From the NCBI RefSeq assembly GCF_050908995.1, contig NC_135133.1, forward strand, positions 10,458,001-10,522,000: a DNA stretch of 64,000 nt, given 5' to 3'. The notes under the pieces are model-generated. The model was not told the DNA's origin, did no database searches, and was given only the letters and a program-made list of their open reading frames with translations. The DNA is from Andrena cerasifolii (taxonomy: Eukaryota; Arthropoda; Insecta; Hymenoptera; Andrenidae). The position numbers and the translations under genes were made by a program. Shown here piece by piece: positions 12,063 to 25,089 of this stretch. Every line of letters starts with the position of its first letter. The stretch's first letter is position 1.

Positions 12063-12086
12063 TTAGGTCGGTGCAAAAATTCGTTC
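12063..12086. mobile_element. Mariner-type terminal repeat relic
   Basis: TTAGGTCGGTGCAAAAATTC resembles cecropia-group mariner termini (TTAGGTTGGTGCAAAAG type) and is preceded by TA. No transposase frame follows, and a clear opposite end was not found. Confidence 0.45.
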
Positions 12087-12110
12087 GCTAACTTTTAGGC
12101 GAAGTCAGTG

Positions 12111-15028
12111 TTCGGGAAATAGAAATGTGGCAAAGGGCCATAGACAGCCAAGGAAAATTCTTGGATTAAAAAAAAATTGTGACATACTCTTTCTGGCAAA
12201 TATAGTGAAAACTGAAAAGTACCTAAAAAGAGTAAAATAGGAAAATCGATTGTTTTTCGTAGCGGAATGGTGGGATTTCTCGATTTTAGCGGAAAGCACT
12301 GCAACGCGCGACGGAAGAGGCCGCTGCTGACATAATACGTAACTCTTTAAAATTACACCGATACGAGGCGACAAAGTGATACCAACATGCTTCTTCCGGC
12401 GATTGTCCCTACGCTGCGATCATTAGGCCGCGCTACGTGACCGGATTTACGATCGATCTTTTCCCGTGCCGCGCGGCGAAATCGATGGGAAACGATTCGC
12501 GACGAGGTGTCCTTAATTTTCCCTCGCAGTTTCCAGTCGACTTCCACAACTCCGCGGCAAACAAACCATTTTCGATTCTGCTTCCACGAACCACGCGCCC
12601 CACCCGCTCTGCTGTTATAAAGCAATTGAATTATCGAAATAATTCAACGGCAATCACCGTCTCAATGTTCGTGCTCTCCTTTTTTTTTACAAATGGAACG
12701 GCATGCTTTCTGCATACAAATTGATTCTCCCGTTACTCTGCAGATGGAAGTATGTATATAGAATATTCCAGAAAATTGGATACTAGTCCAGCGAAAATAG
12801 GATTTGTCTGGGGAATAATATTATTTCGTCGTTTTAAACAATAAAAAGACCCCACCGATTCGACATCTACTAAAAATGTTACAGACGGTCGAAGGTAAAA
12901 ACAAAATAGTTTTTCGCGAAAATCTCGTAATCTACCACGTCTACGACAAAAATAGTTATTATGAAATTTGTAGCTTAGGAAATTGTGTACAAAAAAGGTT
13001 GTATGAGTTTTTTTTCGTAGCAGTATCCATTTTCACGTATGACGGTTTACAAAGTTTCAAGCCTTATATTTTCGACAAGGGATGATCCCGAACCCGGAAA
13101 TTCAGAAAATTATGTAACTTCGCGAATATGTAAGGGATGTTCTCCTGAGTATAACGCAATTTTGTTTGCTGTCCAAATTCACTCTAAGAGGATAAAATCC
13201 GATTTAATGTTGTAGCTCGCGAACTGTAAGAAGTGTAAGTTACCACACTAAGTAAGTAAGTTACCCACTATATTTCTATTTAAATCTGTTGTAACTTATT
13301 TACAAATACGATATAAACGGTTCCTCGATATTGGCAAAAAAAATCAGTGAACGTATATTCGAAATATTTCAGTTTGCAGTTCACCGAATCCCACTCAAAC
13401 TTCATTAAGCTTTACTCGTGCAAGCCAGTGCGTGGCAGCTTCATAACTCGAAAAAGTGCAGTAAAATGTGTAAAAAAAGCGCTTTAGACGCCTATGCCAG
13501 TTATTTCCCGTGAACCAGGTCAAAGGCAGTGGCCTTTCTGGTTCGCGATCTCCGCACGTGGCCACTGGCTGCACGTTGTTTCAAAAGTCACTGCTGGAGC
13601 CAGTCCCCGTTCTCGTTTACCAGCGATAATTGTCAGCCGCCGTGAGCGAGCCCGCGGCACTGTTAAGGTCTTGGCTTCGTTTCCTCAAACAACGCGTTGT
13701 TAAGGCGTCGCATTATGAATTGTACGCCGTTGTTAGCCGCGCTCTAAGCACGTTAAACTCGCCCCGAACGAGTTCCGTGGCCTTCGACGAACGTCTTAAA
13801 GCTGTTAACTGTTCACTGGGACGAGATGCCTCGCGGTTCGCGGCGGTTAAAGTTTGTTAACACTGTGGGAAGGGTCCCTAGCTTAAAAGTAGCGTGACCA
13901 AATATTTGAAGCAGGTAGAGTAGCGCAGTATATTGTTACCTCTGCGTTGGTTCATAGGGTAAGCCCGGGACAGTCGGATCAGCTAATATAAAATGGCTAT
14001 TAAAATTAACACTGGTATTATTTACTCCACTGAACTCTATAAAAATTGAAATTAGGATGATATGGAAATTGGGAATGAAAATAAAGAGTGCTCATTTTGA
14101 TGATCACTGAAATTTAATATAAAGAAAGCTGAAGACCGAGGAGTTTAAAATTTTCACCGAATATTTCCTAATCTTTGGAAAGAAAAATATAAGAGAATAT
14201 TTGATCATCCAAACGAGGCGCAATGTATTAAAACTATTATTATTTATTTTATCAGAATAACCCCTGATATGTTTAAAATTGTATGCTGGTTCAGAAAAAG
14301 TGGTCAATAATTCCTTTAAGACGATATTTACTGAAAATCGGGGTGGAAACTGAAGTCGTGACCTCGGAGCATCTTAAGCCATCTCTCTTTTGGAGGTTTC
14401 AGAGCAGTGATCTTTGGATTCGGAGTTTCTGGACTGAAGTTTGAAGGGTGCTCAAAGTATTATGCATGGAGTATTTTGATTTTGTAGGGATTCGTGGTGA
14501 ATATGGTGGAGGACCATTCAGAAGCGTGAGATGTATCGAAAATATTAGATTTTGGGTTGTACTGTTCCACTGTTTTTGTAATAAGGGCGCGAAATTTTCG
14601 AATTTGTGATTAGTGGCTTTTCATTGCCACTAGCTTATGGTTTGATACTTTTTGTTTCGATTTTTTTATTCTCTTTTGAGACTAGGGATATAAGACGACG
14701 GTTTCCATTCATTAGGCTGGCCTGGTCACGTTCTAAAAAATTCGAAAGTCCAGAATGGACTCATCAAGGATAGTTTGATGCAACAGTGAAGTAAAATACT
14801 TCGTTAACCCGGAGAAAGCGCGAACGTCGCTCTGCAAATACAGTTCAGGAGGATGTCTTTCGCGTTAAAGCAAACAGGGCGATTAAGGCGTACGCTATTC
14901 CCTTTTAGTTCTAATGAAAGTACGGAATTACATTAATTCTTTTACGGCTTAATAAGATTCCCCCGGTTCCTTTGACCTTGTCCCTTTTCGCCTCTTATAT
15001 TTGCACTCAAGAAAATGCTTGCATTTTA
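12111..15028. other. Non-coding, mixed composition
   Basis: GC-rich patches lie at about 12290-12620 and 13490-13860, with overlapping frames and no recognisable product. A dispersed repeat lies at 13079-13235. The rest is AT-rich. Confidence 0.5.
13079..13235 (+). repeat. Dispersed repeat, copy 1 (inverted partner at 22866-23040)
   Basis: Shared landmarks in order are GGATGATCCCGAACCC, GAATATGTAAGGGATG, AAATTCACTCTAAGAGG, AAAATCCGAT and CTCGCGAACTGTAAGA. Each appears with a few changes in the reverse complement of 22866-23040. Probably fragments of one transposon family. Confidence 0.6.
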
Positions 15029-15348
15029 CCCTTCGTGGTCACACCTTCTTATAATCACAAATTGGTCACGCGGAGTTCACTGCACCCCAGCGTTATTTCT
15101 CAGTTACCATTATTCGTATTTTTGAATCCTTTAAGTTTTGAGTATTAATTGTACACTCCAATAGTCTTTTTCTAGAAATGGAAATTTTGATATAATGAAA
15201 TTTATAGTTGAAAAAGACCGATTTTCCATGGTTGAGGGAAAAAACGATTTTTTTTCGTGATTAATCCTCTTTGGAAGTCGTAAAGGCGCCACATTCGAAC
15301 TTGAAAGTTGCTTTTGGGGTGCGATACACCCCGCGTGACCACGAAGGG
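15029..15348. mobile_element. TTAA-type piggyBac-like MITE
   Basis: The inverted ends are CCCTTCGTGGTCAC (15029) and GTGACCACGAAGGG (to 15348), flanked by TTTA on the left (one change from TTAA) and TTAA on the right. The 320 bp has no coding capacity. A second inner CGCG-type match (GGTCACGCGG and CCGCGTGACC) shows the end has been partly duplicated inward. Confidence 0.75.
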
Positions 15349-18300
15349 TTAAGTTATTCTCAGATTTTTTTTAGAAAAATCTATACTACCAAATGAATTC
15401 AGTTTAGTTGTAGTTATAATAAAATTAAAATTAAATTGCTGGCACTGTAAAACCAGACAATTTAAACAAATAAATGAACAGACGCCCCACGCCAATGTCA
15501 GTATTATTCTAACTACTTATGGGTCACTTTGAGTGAAAAAAATGTATGTAATCTCTTCATCGTATATATCGCACTGTACATACCTAACGAAAACTCCCTT
15601 CCTCCAAGATCATCTCGAAGGGTTGTTAGTAGAAGCAAGATGGGTGCCACTAGAGATACCCTACAAAGCTGTTGCACTCACCTGTAATTTAAGAAAATTA
15701 GCTTGAGTACTCTGATCCAAGTCACAGTTAACTCTAAAGTTAATCTACCAAGTTCACGAGATATCCCTAGAAACGTATTACCCCTTCCTAACATCTGTTA
15801 CAAATTAAAATCATCGCAGGAGAGATCTGCGGGAATTATAGTCTCTCTAGTGAAAAAATCCTCCACTTTCCCATACGAAAGATTTAACCCTTTAAAAGAA
15901 CCTACATTACCCTGGAATCCTCAAGATGTATTCTCGAAATACCAGTTTCAATTTACCCCTTGCAATTTGCCACGTTCCCGAGGGGTTGACACACGGGGCA
16001 CGAGTACTATCTATGTAGATCGCTCGTCAACGGCAATTCGACGACGGAAAACACGGAAGCGTCATGGAGCGATGAAAAGGCTCCCCCCAAACCAACGCGA
16101 ATATCCGCTCCGCGCCGCGGATCAGATAAGGCAGCAGTTTTTTTTATACGTGGCAGCTTATGGGCACTTTTATCTGATCCGCGGCGGATCCGCTCCGCGA
16201 AATTCGCGTTGGTTTGGGGGAGCCTTAAAAGCCTTTGAGTTTCCGCGCGATCGGCCATTCCGCGCCCTGAAAAGAGGAGCACCTAGGCGGATTTCGCGCG
16301 CGGCTAGCGCGGGCTTGCCTTCCCATCGGCGCGCCCCTGCACGGGCATCATCGAGTTTAGAAGTTGACCGCTTAAACGGATTTCCAGTGTGCCGGCTTCG
16401 ATACACGCTCGCGAACCAGCTTCCGTCCCGCGACTCGAGGCCTCTCGATTACCCTTTACACGCTTTCGCACTCTGCCCCGTCTGTCTCCCTGCTTCTCCC
16501 CCGATCGCGGAAAAATCGCACCTCCGGAGCTGTGGGAACGGGGAGCAATTTCAACGCTTCCAGAAACTCTCTGCCGCGGAGGGGGATGAAACCCGCCCGA
16601 CTGCGGGCGAGAATTTCGTGGAAGTTGCGTGCATTTCAATGACAATGGTTCGCTCCACGAATGCCACGGTTCGCGTTGGTTTTGGTTTCGAGGGGTGGTA
16701 TTTGGGGGCGGGAATATGCAGAGCGACTTCAGACTTAAAATTACTGGTACAGTGGTCCGGGTGGAAGCCCGCGCGGTAGGTAATTGCTGAAACAAATGTT
16801 ACGTGCCGTCAAAGGGGCGTGCTGAGTGCTCCCCTATTAGTGGGGCTGATTTTAGGAACGATTAGCATTGGAAATCGGAGTTTCAGCGTTGGGGTTGTTG
16901 GCCGGATGTTGAGATGAGAGAATTGTGAACGAATACCAGATTCTGATTGAACTGATGGGTCTCGAAACATTTTTTCGCCCAAAATAATTCGAATTAAATT
17001 ACAAATCAAGCATAAGAAGCTTTTATTCTTAACTTCGATTCACAAAAAAGAAAACTATTTAACTTATACTGTTTTACCCGCCATTATACTGTATATTTGA
17101 CATATAATATTACGCTGTCCGGTAAAAAAATCAAGAAATATTGATATAAGATTGATACAAGAGAATATAAGAGTAAAATAGTGATATTGATTTGTACTAC
17201 TGGAACCATAAGCAAAGGACAGCAATGTAGAAAATGTTAAAGTACCTACTTATCCTGTTTTGACCAAAATATGACTTAAACTCGTTTGCCCACCCACGAG
17301 AGGATTATTCTTTCGCGTCTACGCTACTGTACACTATCTTCAACCATATTCTCGAATCCCCCGGTACTCAGCCACCTACGGGATCACGAATTCCACGTTG
17401 CGTTCCAACGAGGCGCGATAAGACCCAGCTCGACGAGATTGGGGTAGCTTTCCGTGGACACGCATAGGAATAAAGGGGGAAGTCTTCTCCCCTGTGGAAT
17501 ACCTACGAATACACCTGCCCTCGAGACTCGAGAAAGACTGACCCACATAGCGATACCGTTTAAATTCCTCGCCCGGATAAATTCCCTTTCTGCGAGGGCA
17601 GGTTTCCTCCGCGTATCGAAGCGCGCTACTCCCCCTCCCCCCCATCTCTTATCCGGGGGCTGTGCTCAGCTTCTTGGTCGTATCCAGGCCGTTCTACTTT
17701 CAGACGTCGCTCGAAAACGATACGGTGAACCGGAAGCCTATTTCCAGCACTCGGAGGGATTGAATTTTAACGACAGAGAATTATCGGCGCGAGAATCGCG
17801 TTTTCATAGGGTGGTTCACTGCTGGAAGCGTTCGATCCGCTCCAACATCGATTCACTCGCCCCCTCGATGGCAACTTCGAGGGGGAAAGTGGGAATCTCG
17901 CAGGATCTTAAGTGTTTGATTTCGATAAGGTCTCGAGCTTTGGTGGGTGCTTCTTTTGGGTACCTTTTTTTACTGGGAAAAGGTGAGCTTTAGTTGGCTA
18001 CGGGGGGGAGGATGCGTGAAGGAAGAGAGAGTTAGTTCAGAATTGTAGATGCTTAAGGATTGAGGATGAAGATAAACTATGGGGTTGTTAAGCGGTAATG
18101 GTTTACCTATTGCGAAATATATTACACTTTCATTTGGAACCGGTGAATGTTATTTTATCCCAGATGTCTCTCAAGTCCCTTCAGTTTGTGCTCCTCGACA
18201 GTATCGACACGTGTATAGGTTAATATACACTGTTTCAAAGTAATTATGTAATCTTTAATTATCAATTTAATCTAAAATAAATTATATTAATTTTTAATCC

Positions 18301-20482
18301 ACCAATTCAGTTTTATTATAACCTACATTAATTGAAGAATAAATTCCCAAGAAACGGTATGTACATACAATCATCTTCAAACTCACGTAAGAAGTAAATA
18401 AGACAGAGAAAACAATTTGAATGCAAGAAATTTACATACAACTTTAGAAAACTTATAACGAGGGCTAATTTATTGCGAAACTTTTTTTTTAGAATAAAAT
18501 TTGTCTTCGTTTAACTTTTCGCGTGACCGATCGGTAAAAAATAGCAGTATACTCGTGCAATACTTTTTCACCGCCGTCCTGCGTGTAGTGTTGTTTTTAG
18601 AAGCATCGGTGGCAGTATATAAAACCAATCGTATGCTTCTACTCAAACGTTAGCCTGAACTGTAAATTAATTTCCCAGTGTATGATTGTAGAATTTGGAT
18701 GGATTTTCCAATAAACGCTTACGAGATTCCAGGAAGCTGTAAAGCCTGCAGTTAGAGCCAGGGTTATTCATGCGAGCTTTTCCGTAGCACGCGCTGGGAC
18801 GCGTTCGAATTTCAAATAATATTCGACGGCGTTCTACTTAAGGACGCCTCGAAATAATGGAAGGAAGACATTAAGGGGCTGGCATTCTCACGATGCCTGA
18901 CGTTCCACTTTCGTGCAAGGTGTGGCATGGTGAATTGTGCTTCAGGAGGTGATTCAGGAGGCGCGAATTTCTGCGAAGGGCCAAGGACAGGAGTTGGCAT
19001 ACGGCTCCTTTGTCCAGTCAGCAGGACGACGCGTCACGCAATTAGAATACAAATCACTGTCAACGTGTCCTGCCGATCGAAATCGGACTCGCGAGCGAGA
19101 TATCCATTCACCCTGGTACAATAATCGCTGCTGCTACACACCTTCCATTCAGCACTTGTGGAAATTGTTCTGGGAAAACGAAAATGTTGGCTGTGCTTCT
19201 GGAAATCTTTTCTGTTGAATGGAAGTGCATTGTGTTCAGACATTTTATGCGTGTATGTAGTTTTATTTGTAATTATTGTTTTTTTTTTCTTACTAATTAT
19301 TTGGACTTAGTAAGTCAAAGAATTTTGTACTGTTTACTTTTGAAATGAAGATTGGATATTTGAAGGGACAAATGCTGATTTTCGTAGGGATCATTTTCCG
19401 ATTTTCTTTTAATTGTTAAAATGTAAGTGTTCTCTACAAGGACTCTTCAGCTGATGTTGATGATTTTAATTTGGGAACAGTTGGTTGGGAATTTTCGATT
19501 TCGTTTAGGAGAAGTTTGTCGAGTCTGAAGAACCTCCGTAATTGATCTTTTAATTAAGATACCAACCTTTTGCAATCCCATTTACGTACTCGTTTGCTAA
19601 TTGAGCAGAGATGTTTTACTCAAATTCATTTATTGCATACAGAGCTTCAGAATAGAGAAATATCTATTAAGGGGTGAGAGGAAAAAGTAAGATACAGTAT
19701 GTCGATCTAAAACTTAATAATTTCTTGTAATTACACTACTAAACACTTGTACAAGATTTAATGATATTATTCTGTAGCTTTAATTTAAATTTTGCTATAA
19801 CTCAACGTTCCACTAGGAGTGCAAAAGGTAACTTTGCAATTAAAATGATAGAAAATGGAGTTTCACTGTTCCAAAAATGAACAGTAAAATATATTCTGCT
19901 TGGGGAATGGACATTCGAAACGCTCGATGCTATAGAGTACCAGAACGATTCGTGTTTTTTTGCCGCGGCTCGGTGCCATAAGAAGAACAGGGAAAGTAAA
20001 GTGGATAGAACTGCGTGTCCCTTCGAGTTTCGTTCTATTTTCACCGAAAGGAGATCGATAGACGACGAATGTCCGCACACGGTGGCTACACTATGCTCGG
20101 ATGACCGCATAACCGCATAGTAATGCACACTATTGCACGCTATTGCCCGAGCTACGCAAAAATAGTTGCGCATAGTAGCGTTCTATCGATCACGTAGCGG
20201 CATACGCTTTTCTTGGACCTCTTCCCCTATTATCGCACTCATGTTTCCCACTTCGACGTTTCTTCTTCACTTAAAAAATCACGCGAACATGCCTACTTGG
20301 ACCTTTCGTCGAGAATATTGATTCTGATTCTTTTCTAATCCCTGGACGATGAATTGCTCGTCGGATGCAGGGTTCATTTTACTAAAAAAATTCCATTCAT
20401 GCACATCTCAGCATAAGCTTTCACTACAGATTCTGATCTTGCCCTGATTTAAAATTAAAATTCTCACCTTCAAGAAATGATA
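15349..20482. other. Non-coding with GC-rich islands
   Basis: CpG-rich islands at 15960-16770 and 17380-17960 hold the longest open frames of the left half, but these show no family resemblance. A hairpin is embedded at 16079-16224. The stretch 18000-20480 is AT-rich apart from a patch at about 18790-19110. A run of short related motifs (GCATAGTA, CACTATTGCACGCTATTGC) lies at 20110-20175. Confidence 0.5.
16079..16224. repeat. Long GC-rich inverted repeat with a same-orientation core
   Basis: The outer arms 16079-16102 and 16202-16224 are complementary apart from one extra C (GGCTCCCCC..ACGCGAAT). The inner arms 16115-16129 and 16170-16184 pair exactly (CCGCGGATCAGATAA). Between them each arm carries ATCCGCTCCGCG in the same direction (16103-16114, 16188-16199), so the core does not pair simply. 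The loop is about 40 bases and T-rich. Confidence 0.85.
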
Positions 20483-20602
20483 TTAGGTTGCTGCATATGA
20501 AATTGCGGTTTCGCGTAGGGAAGTTGAATGAAATTTTTTTTTGCATTTTAACTATTTCATTTTTTTGACTTTCTGTGGCATTTCTCAAGTTTCAACCTAG
20601 CG
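20483..20602. mobile_element. Mariner-type terminal repeat relic
   Basis: TTAGGTTGCTGCATATGAAA followed by TTGCGG closely resembles cecropia-group mariner termini and is preceded by TA. A short inverted match CAACCTA near 20600 may be the other end of a very small derivative. No transposase is present. Confidence 0.5.
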
Positions 20603-20735
20603 TTAGCAATTATTATTGTATCTCCACCATAAAACAAAGGAACTTTTATGCTATTCGCGACTGAATAATAATACTCGTAAAAAAAACTAAAAATACTAAT
20701 AAAACTCAGTACTAATAATAAGTGGTATGTATAAT

Positions 20736-20784
20736 TTGATATTTGAAATGGACCAAAATGGACCCTGTACGCGCCACACGAGGG
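20736..20784. mobile_element. TTAA-ended element fragment, same family as 3706-3874
   Basis: TTTGATATTT followed by a diverged stretch and GCCACACGAGGG, then TTAA at 20785-20788, parallels 3825-3878. The left end was not identified, so this is treated as a fragment. Confidence 0.45.
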
Positions 20785-20929
20785 TTAACTCGTTATATGG
20801 GATGAAGAAACAAAAAGTATAGAAATAAATATTCAACTAGGTAGTCCTAGTTTCATCCTTCCTCATTTATAATAGATCATCTTATAATGGGTATCTACAG
20901 TTCTATGTAGATATCTCGTCTCCTATATT

Positions 20930-21236
20930 TTACTTATTCAAGTAATGTTAAATTCTGAATTTCCCATTATAATTTACATTGGTATAAACCGCGATTAATA
21001 TATTTTTAGCTAAGTAGTACAATCTACCAAAGAAATTCTCAAAAAAATTGCTAAAATAATAGAACCAGGTAAGCCCGAATTTCACAGAAAATTAGTTGAC
21101 TCTATGTAACACAAACTTATTGTAATTACGTTTCTATAAATTAAATATTGAATTTGGGCGAATATAGAACTGCATAATTGAATTAGAATTATATGTAGTA
21201 TGTTACATATGCGGTGGACGGATACTTTTCTAAGAA
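20930..21236 (+). repeat. Dispersed repeat, copy 1 (partner at 54340-54852)
   Basis: Shared landmarks in the same order and direction include AAGTAATGTTAAATTC, GATTAATATATTT, AATCTACCAAAGAAAT, AGAAAATTAGTTGA, ATTGAATTTGGGCGAATAT and GATACTT. This copy is shorter and its left end is not clear. Confidence 0.65.
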
Positions 21237-22865
21237 GCTGTACATGAAATCATACCAGTTAACTTTGAACCTTTAATTTTGCCGCAATTAATTTCTCCCG
21301 TTGCCTTCGAATCACAATTTCACCGAGTGGGATCGACGGAAGAGGTTCATCTTCGCTTCGGCCACTTTTCTCGAAGTGAAATAGCCGTTGCAAAGTCAAA
21401 AGCAGCTCGATGCTTCCGTGGGTGGTGTGCAGGCCACCCATCGAGATTTATCGAAACTCACGAGCCACATGTTCCCGATTTTCAACGCCATTTCACTGGA
21501 TCCCCGGGATCATCCTCTCCGTTACACGGTCCATGTATCACTAGGCGAAACGGATTCAGGGCTAAATGAAATTCCTCGTCCGGGGTACGGAGCGGTAAAA
21601 CTAAACGGGTAGTCAGGTTAACGGGGGTAGGTTTGGTTTCCAGGCTTCCCTGCGAGCGGTAAGAAATTGCTCCTAAAATATTCGAGGATGTCAAGGGGTG
21701 AAATCCTGTTCACCGTTCTGGGCGGAACCATGTAATTTTCTTTACAAAAGAGGTTTGAATTATCTGACCATTCTGTTCTTAGGAGCATGCAAATATTGTG
21801 GCACGCTTGGGAACCCTCGATTTTCTGTTTATGATACAGACTTGCAACCTTTGAACCCAATTTTTTGGCATCTTTCTGTGCTGAGAGATGAATAAATTGT
21901 TTATTTGTTTTTTGTTAATTAAGAACAAAAAAAGGTGTAAGTACCTATAAAGTTTTCTGCAAACTTCCTTACGCATAAGTACTATTATTAACAGGTAAAT
22001 CCTTCAAGGTGTACCGTGAGGAATAAAAAACACAAAGTAAAGACACACAGTTATGCAAAAAGGGGAAAAGAAAGCAGAATTAATTATTAAACAATCTTGG
22101 GTAATACTCTTTAAAAGATACCCTTAAATACAGTAAGGGATCTACAAAAATAAATCTATATCATCTCAGTACATGAAGACTTAAAAATTTCGCCAAACGG
22201 AATGAATTCTTGTGGCAATCGGGTGGCTCGACTCCGGGCGCCAGTTTTCGAGTAATTATGTAGACTTTGACTCGGACGAACCCGTTAAACGCATGGGAAA
22301 CAGGTGCCCTTCAGGGCTTTAGGGCTTCGTGTCGCCGCCTGGAACGGAGCCGCTCGAAAATTCGCGGGGTCACGAAGTTGCGTACGCTAATTAAGAATCT
22401 GGGTTAATTACGGCGGCGCGCGACTCGAAACGGGCCGACTCCAACTTCTGCCGTGGTCTTCTGCTAGATAGACCGTAAAACACATCTTGCCGAAATTAAA
22501 CCTGGCTCATGAAACTTTCTAAATGCGTTTCTCTTTTCTTTTTTTTTTGTGTGAGACGAAAGGGCGGGGGATCGACTGTGAAACTTCTCGTTCCACCCTT
22601 TGATGAATGGCTGGTTCGAGGAATTAGGTTTTGATTGAAAATGGAAGCGTTATTTGTGGTTTACCCGGGGTGGTAAATTCAGGGTTGTGGGATAATTTAG
22701 GTATTGAAAGGGTGGAAGCTTGCAAATGAAATGGTAGAGCAGCGTGGAATTGCTATTTTTGAGAAAGGGAGGGCAGTTCAGAGGTCAGGGTGCCTCTTGC
22801 CACATGCCAGAGAAGTCTGAAAATTGCAATGTCAGTAACTTTTGTCTGAAAACTTTTTTCCTCTC

Positions 22866-23040
22866 TCTTACGGTTCGCGAGTTATATCACAAAATCGGAT
22901 AAAGTTCAAGGGTCAATATTTTCACCCCTTAGAGTAAATTTGAGCGGGAAAAAATTACGTAATAGATGCCTATATATCCTTTACATATCCCCAAAGTTGT
23001 ATATTTTTTTTAATTTCTGGGGTGGGGATCCTCCCTTGTA
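22866..23040 (-). repeat. Dispersed repeat, copy 2 (inverted relative to 13079-13235)
   Basis: The reverse complement matches the copy at 13079 over five ordered blocks. This copy carries extra bases between the blocks. Confidence 0.6.
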
Positions 23041-25089
23041 GGATGAGAAATTTTTAGTTACGACGAAGTATTTCGCATAACACAGGATCCCCATCACCCA
23101 CCCCTTATCCAACTTCACAGAAAATTTAATTAGAAAATCAGCAGTTTTCTAGCAATCCCCATACAAGTGACGCAATCACGTATTCCCCTGCAGGCGGCAG
23201 GATGGTAGCCTTTTCATAGTCACCTAACAATTTCGTTAAGGCGGGGCTAATGAAAAATTTCGCTTAACGACGAACAAAAGTGGAATAGTTAGCCCATCAG
23301 TGGCCAACGAGTTCACAGTTCACGGTTATTCGGCCTGGTCGGTCCTACCGGGGCTTAAGCCCCGTCCTCAATCTCGCGATATTAAAGGATTTCCATTGGG
23401 CGGCATGGGATGACCCGTTCGGGTCAGGGTGCTCGTAGAAAACGAACACGAGACAGAAAATGGGAGCTGGAATCGGTGTTATTATATGCAGCCCTCCTTT
23501 TCTCGGTCCAATTCGATATCTCGATCGGAGTGGGAGCAATTATCTGTTCGATTTATTCCTCGCTAGTCGTTTATTTGTTTTATCGTTCGTTTCTCCTGTA
23601 CCAGATGGAAATTTTTCTGCGTTTCGCGGCTGAATAAAATCGCGAAATAACAAACAAGACACTGGCAAGCATCCCTGACGTATTCACGTGATTTGTGGGA
23701 TGCAAGTTGATAATGCTTTGATAAAATACTTCGGAAGAGGATTGCTTGTTAATGGGATTAAGTTACCGCTAAAAGATCGACCTATTTGCAAGTGATCTCG
23801 TGGAAAAGAAAATTATTGACCGTGGCAATATGTTCTTCCATTGTCAATACGATTATTTTTCGTTTTAAATTTCAGCTTGAATTTATTATTCGCGCGTGGT
23901 CTTGAATATAAGTCAGTACTTGTTTAGGTATTTGTAGACTCTGATAATTAAACTGATAATTAAGAAATCTTAATAGAAATGTTCGAGTATAAATAATGAA
24001 ATTTATCGTGTTTTCATGAAGTGTTATTTGAATCATTAACAAGTAGTAGATTTAAAAAAAAAAGTAATAGGAGCCAATCATGTATCGAATTCATTAGTAA
24101 AAACATTTAGTTTATCAGGCCGTGTAAATATGCTGCCATTAAAATTGACTTTCATTCAACTTTGGGTGAAAGGTCGACGCTTCAGATTATTTTCAATCAT
24201 TAATACACGGTATCGTTGTTTCTTTAAAAGCCTATTTTAAGACTGTGTCGAATTGTGTACGTTCTATCAGAGGCCCTGATTTTCTGTAATGATTCAGTCG
24301 ACGTAGAAAGTGAGCGTTGGCGTACGTCATCAGAATGTTAATAATCGCGTGGATGAGTCATTCAAAAAATTGCGTTGACACACCTGGCGGCGATACACAC
24401 CTCGAAATTGACACTAGTAAAACTTGCCAACTGTTGCTAAATATTTGCAAGAGGATCGAGAATTTTTCTCTTTCGTCAGGCTTCCTTTGCTTGATCTATT
24501 TTCAGTGGATATGTCGTGTAATTTATAAGTTATAAATCATTTATATTATTAAATTTCAATTATAAATTAGAGAACGTATCTCTAAATTATAGTCTGTTTC
24601 TAAAATATATGCTAGGACTTATTTCATTTCCATCTAAACAATAACTATTTAACACACAATGCTGTTATATTCAAAATTCTTATCACGTATTATTACTCAC
24701 AAAATTTTAAAAATTTCAAGATTTGCACAGATTCAAATTTGCACTTCAGAGATATCTTTTTTCATCTTACAATATCACTGATGATACTACTCTAATTGTA
24801 AAATAAAAAGAACATATCTTTAAAAGAATAACTCAAGTTATTGTATTATCTAAAATAAAAAAGATTAGAGTGTATCATTTTTTTTTTCAAATTCACATGA
24901 AAAATCAGATTTCAAAAGCATCTCAAAAATGAAAGACTGGCATATAGTGGATTCTAAACGAACTGAAAACGATTAATTTAGTCTTAAAATGCTGACTAGT
25001 AGCAGCTACTTGATCTCTGACGAAACAAAAGAGCAAACTTTCCAAAAATCACACGAAACGCAAGGAGCATAACAGACTATTTTATATTA

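Noticed and set aside
15703..16779. Longest open frame outside the kinesin gene (358 codons)
   Set aside because: It begins at TTG; the first ATG is at 16072. It runs through the hairpin at 16079-16224, overlaps a 163-codon frame on the other strand, lies in a GC-rich island poor in stop codons, and has no domain or family resemblance.
17454..17993. 179-codon open frame
   Set aside because: GC-rich island, no family match, with a competing frame on the opposite strand.
19802..20173. 123-codon minus-strand frame
   Set aside because: Low-complexity, partly repetitive sequence with no recognisable motif and no flanking gene structure.
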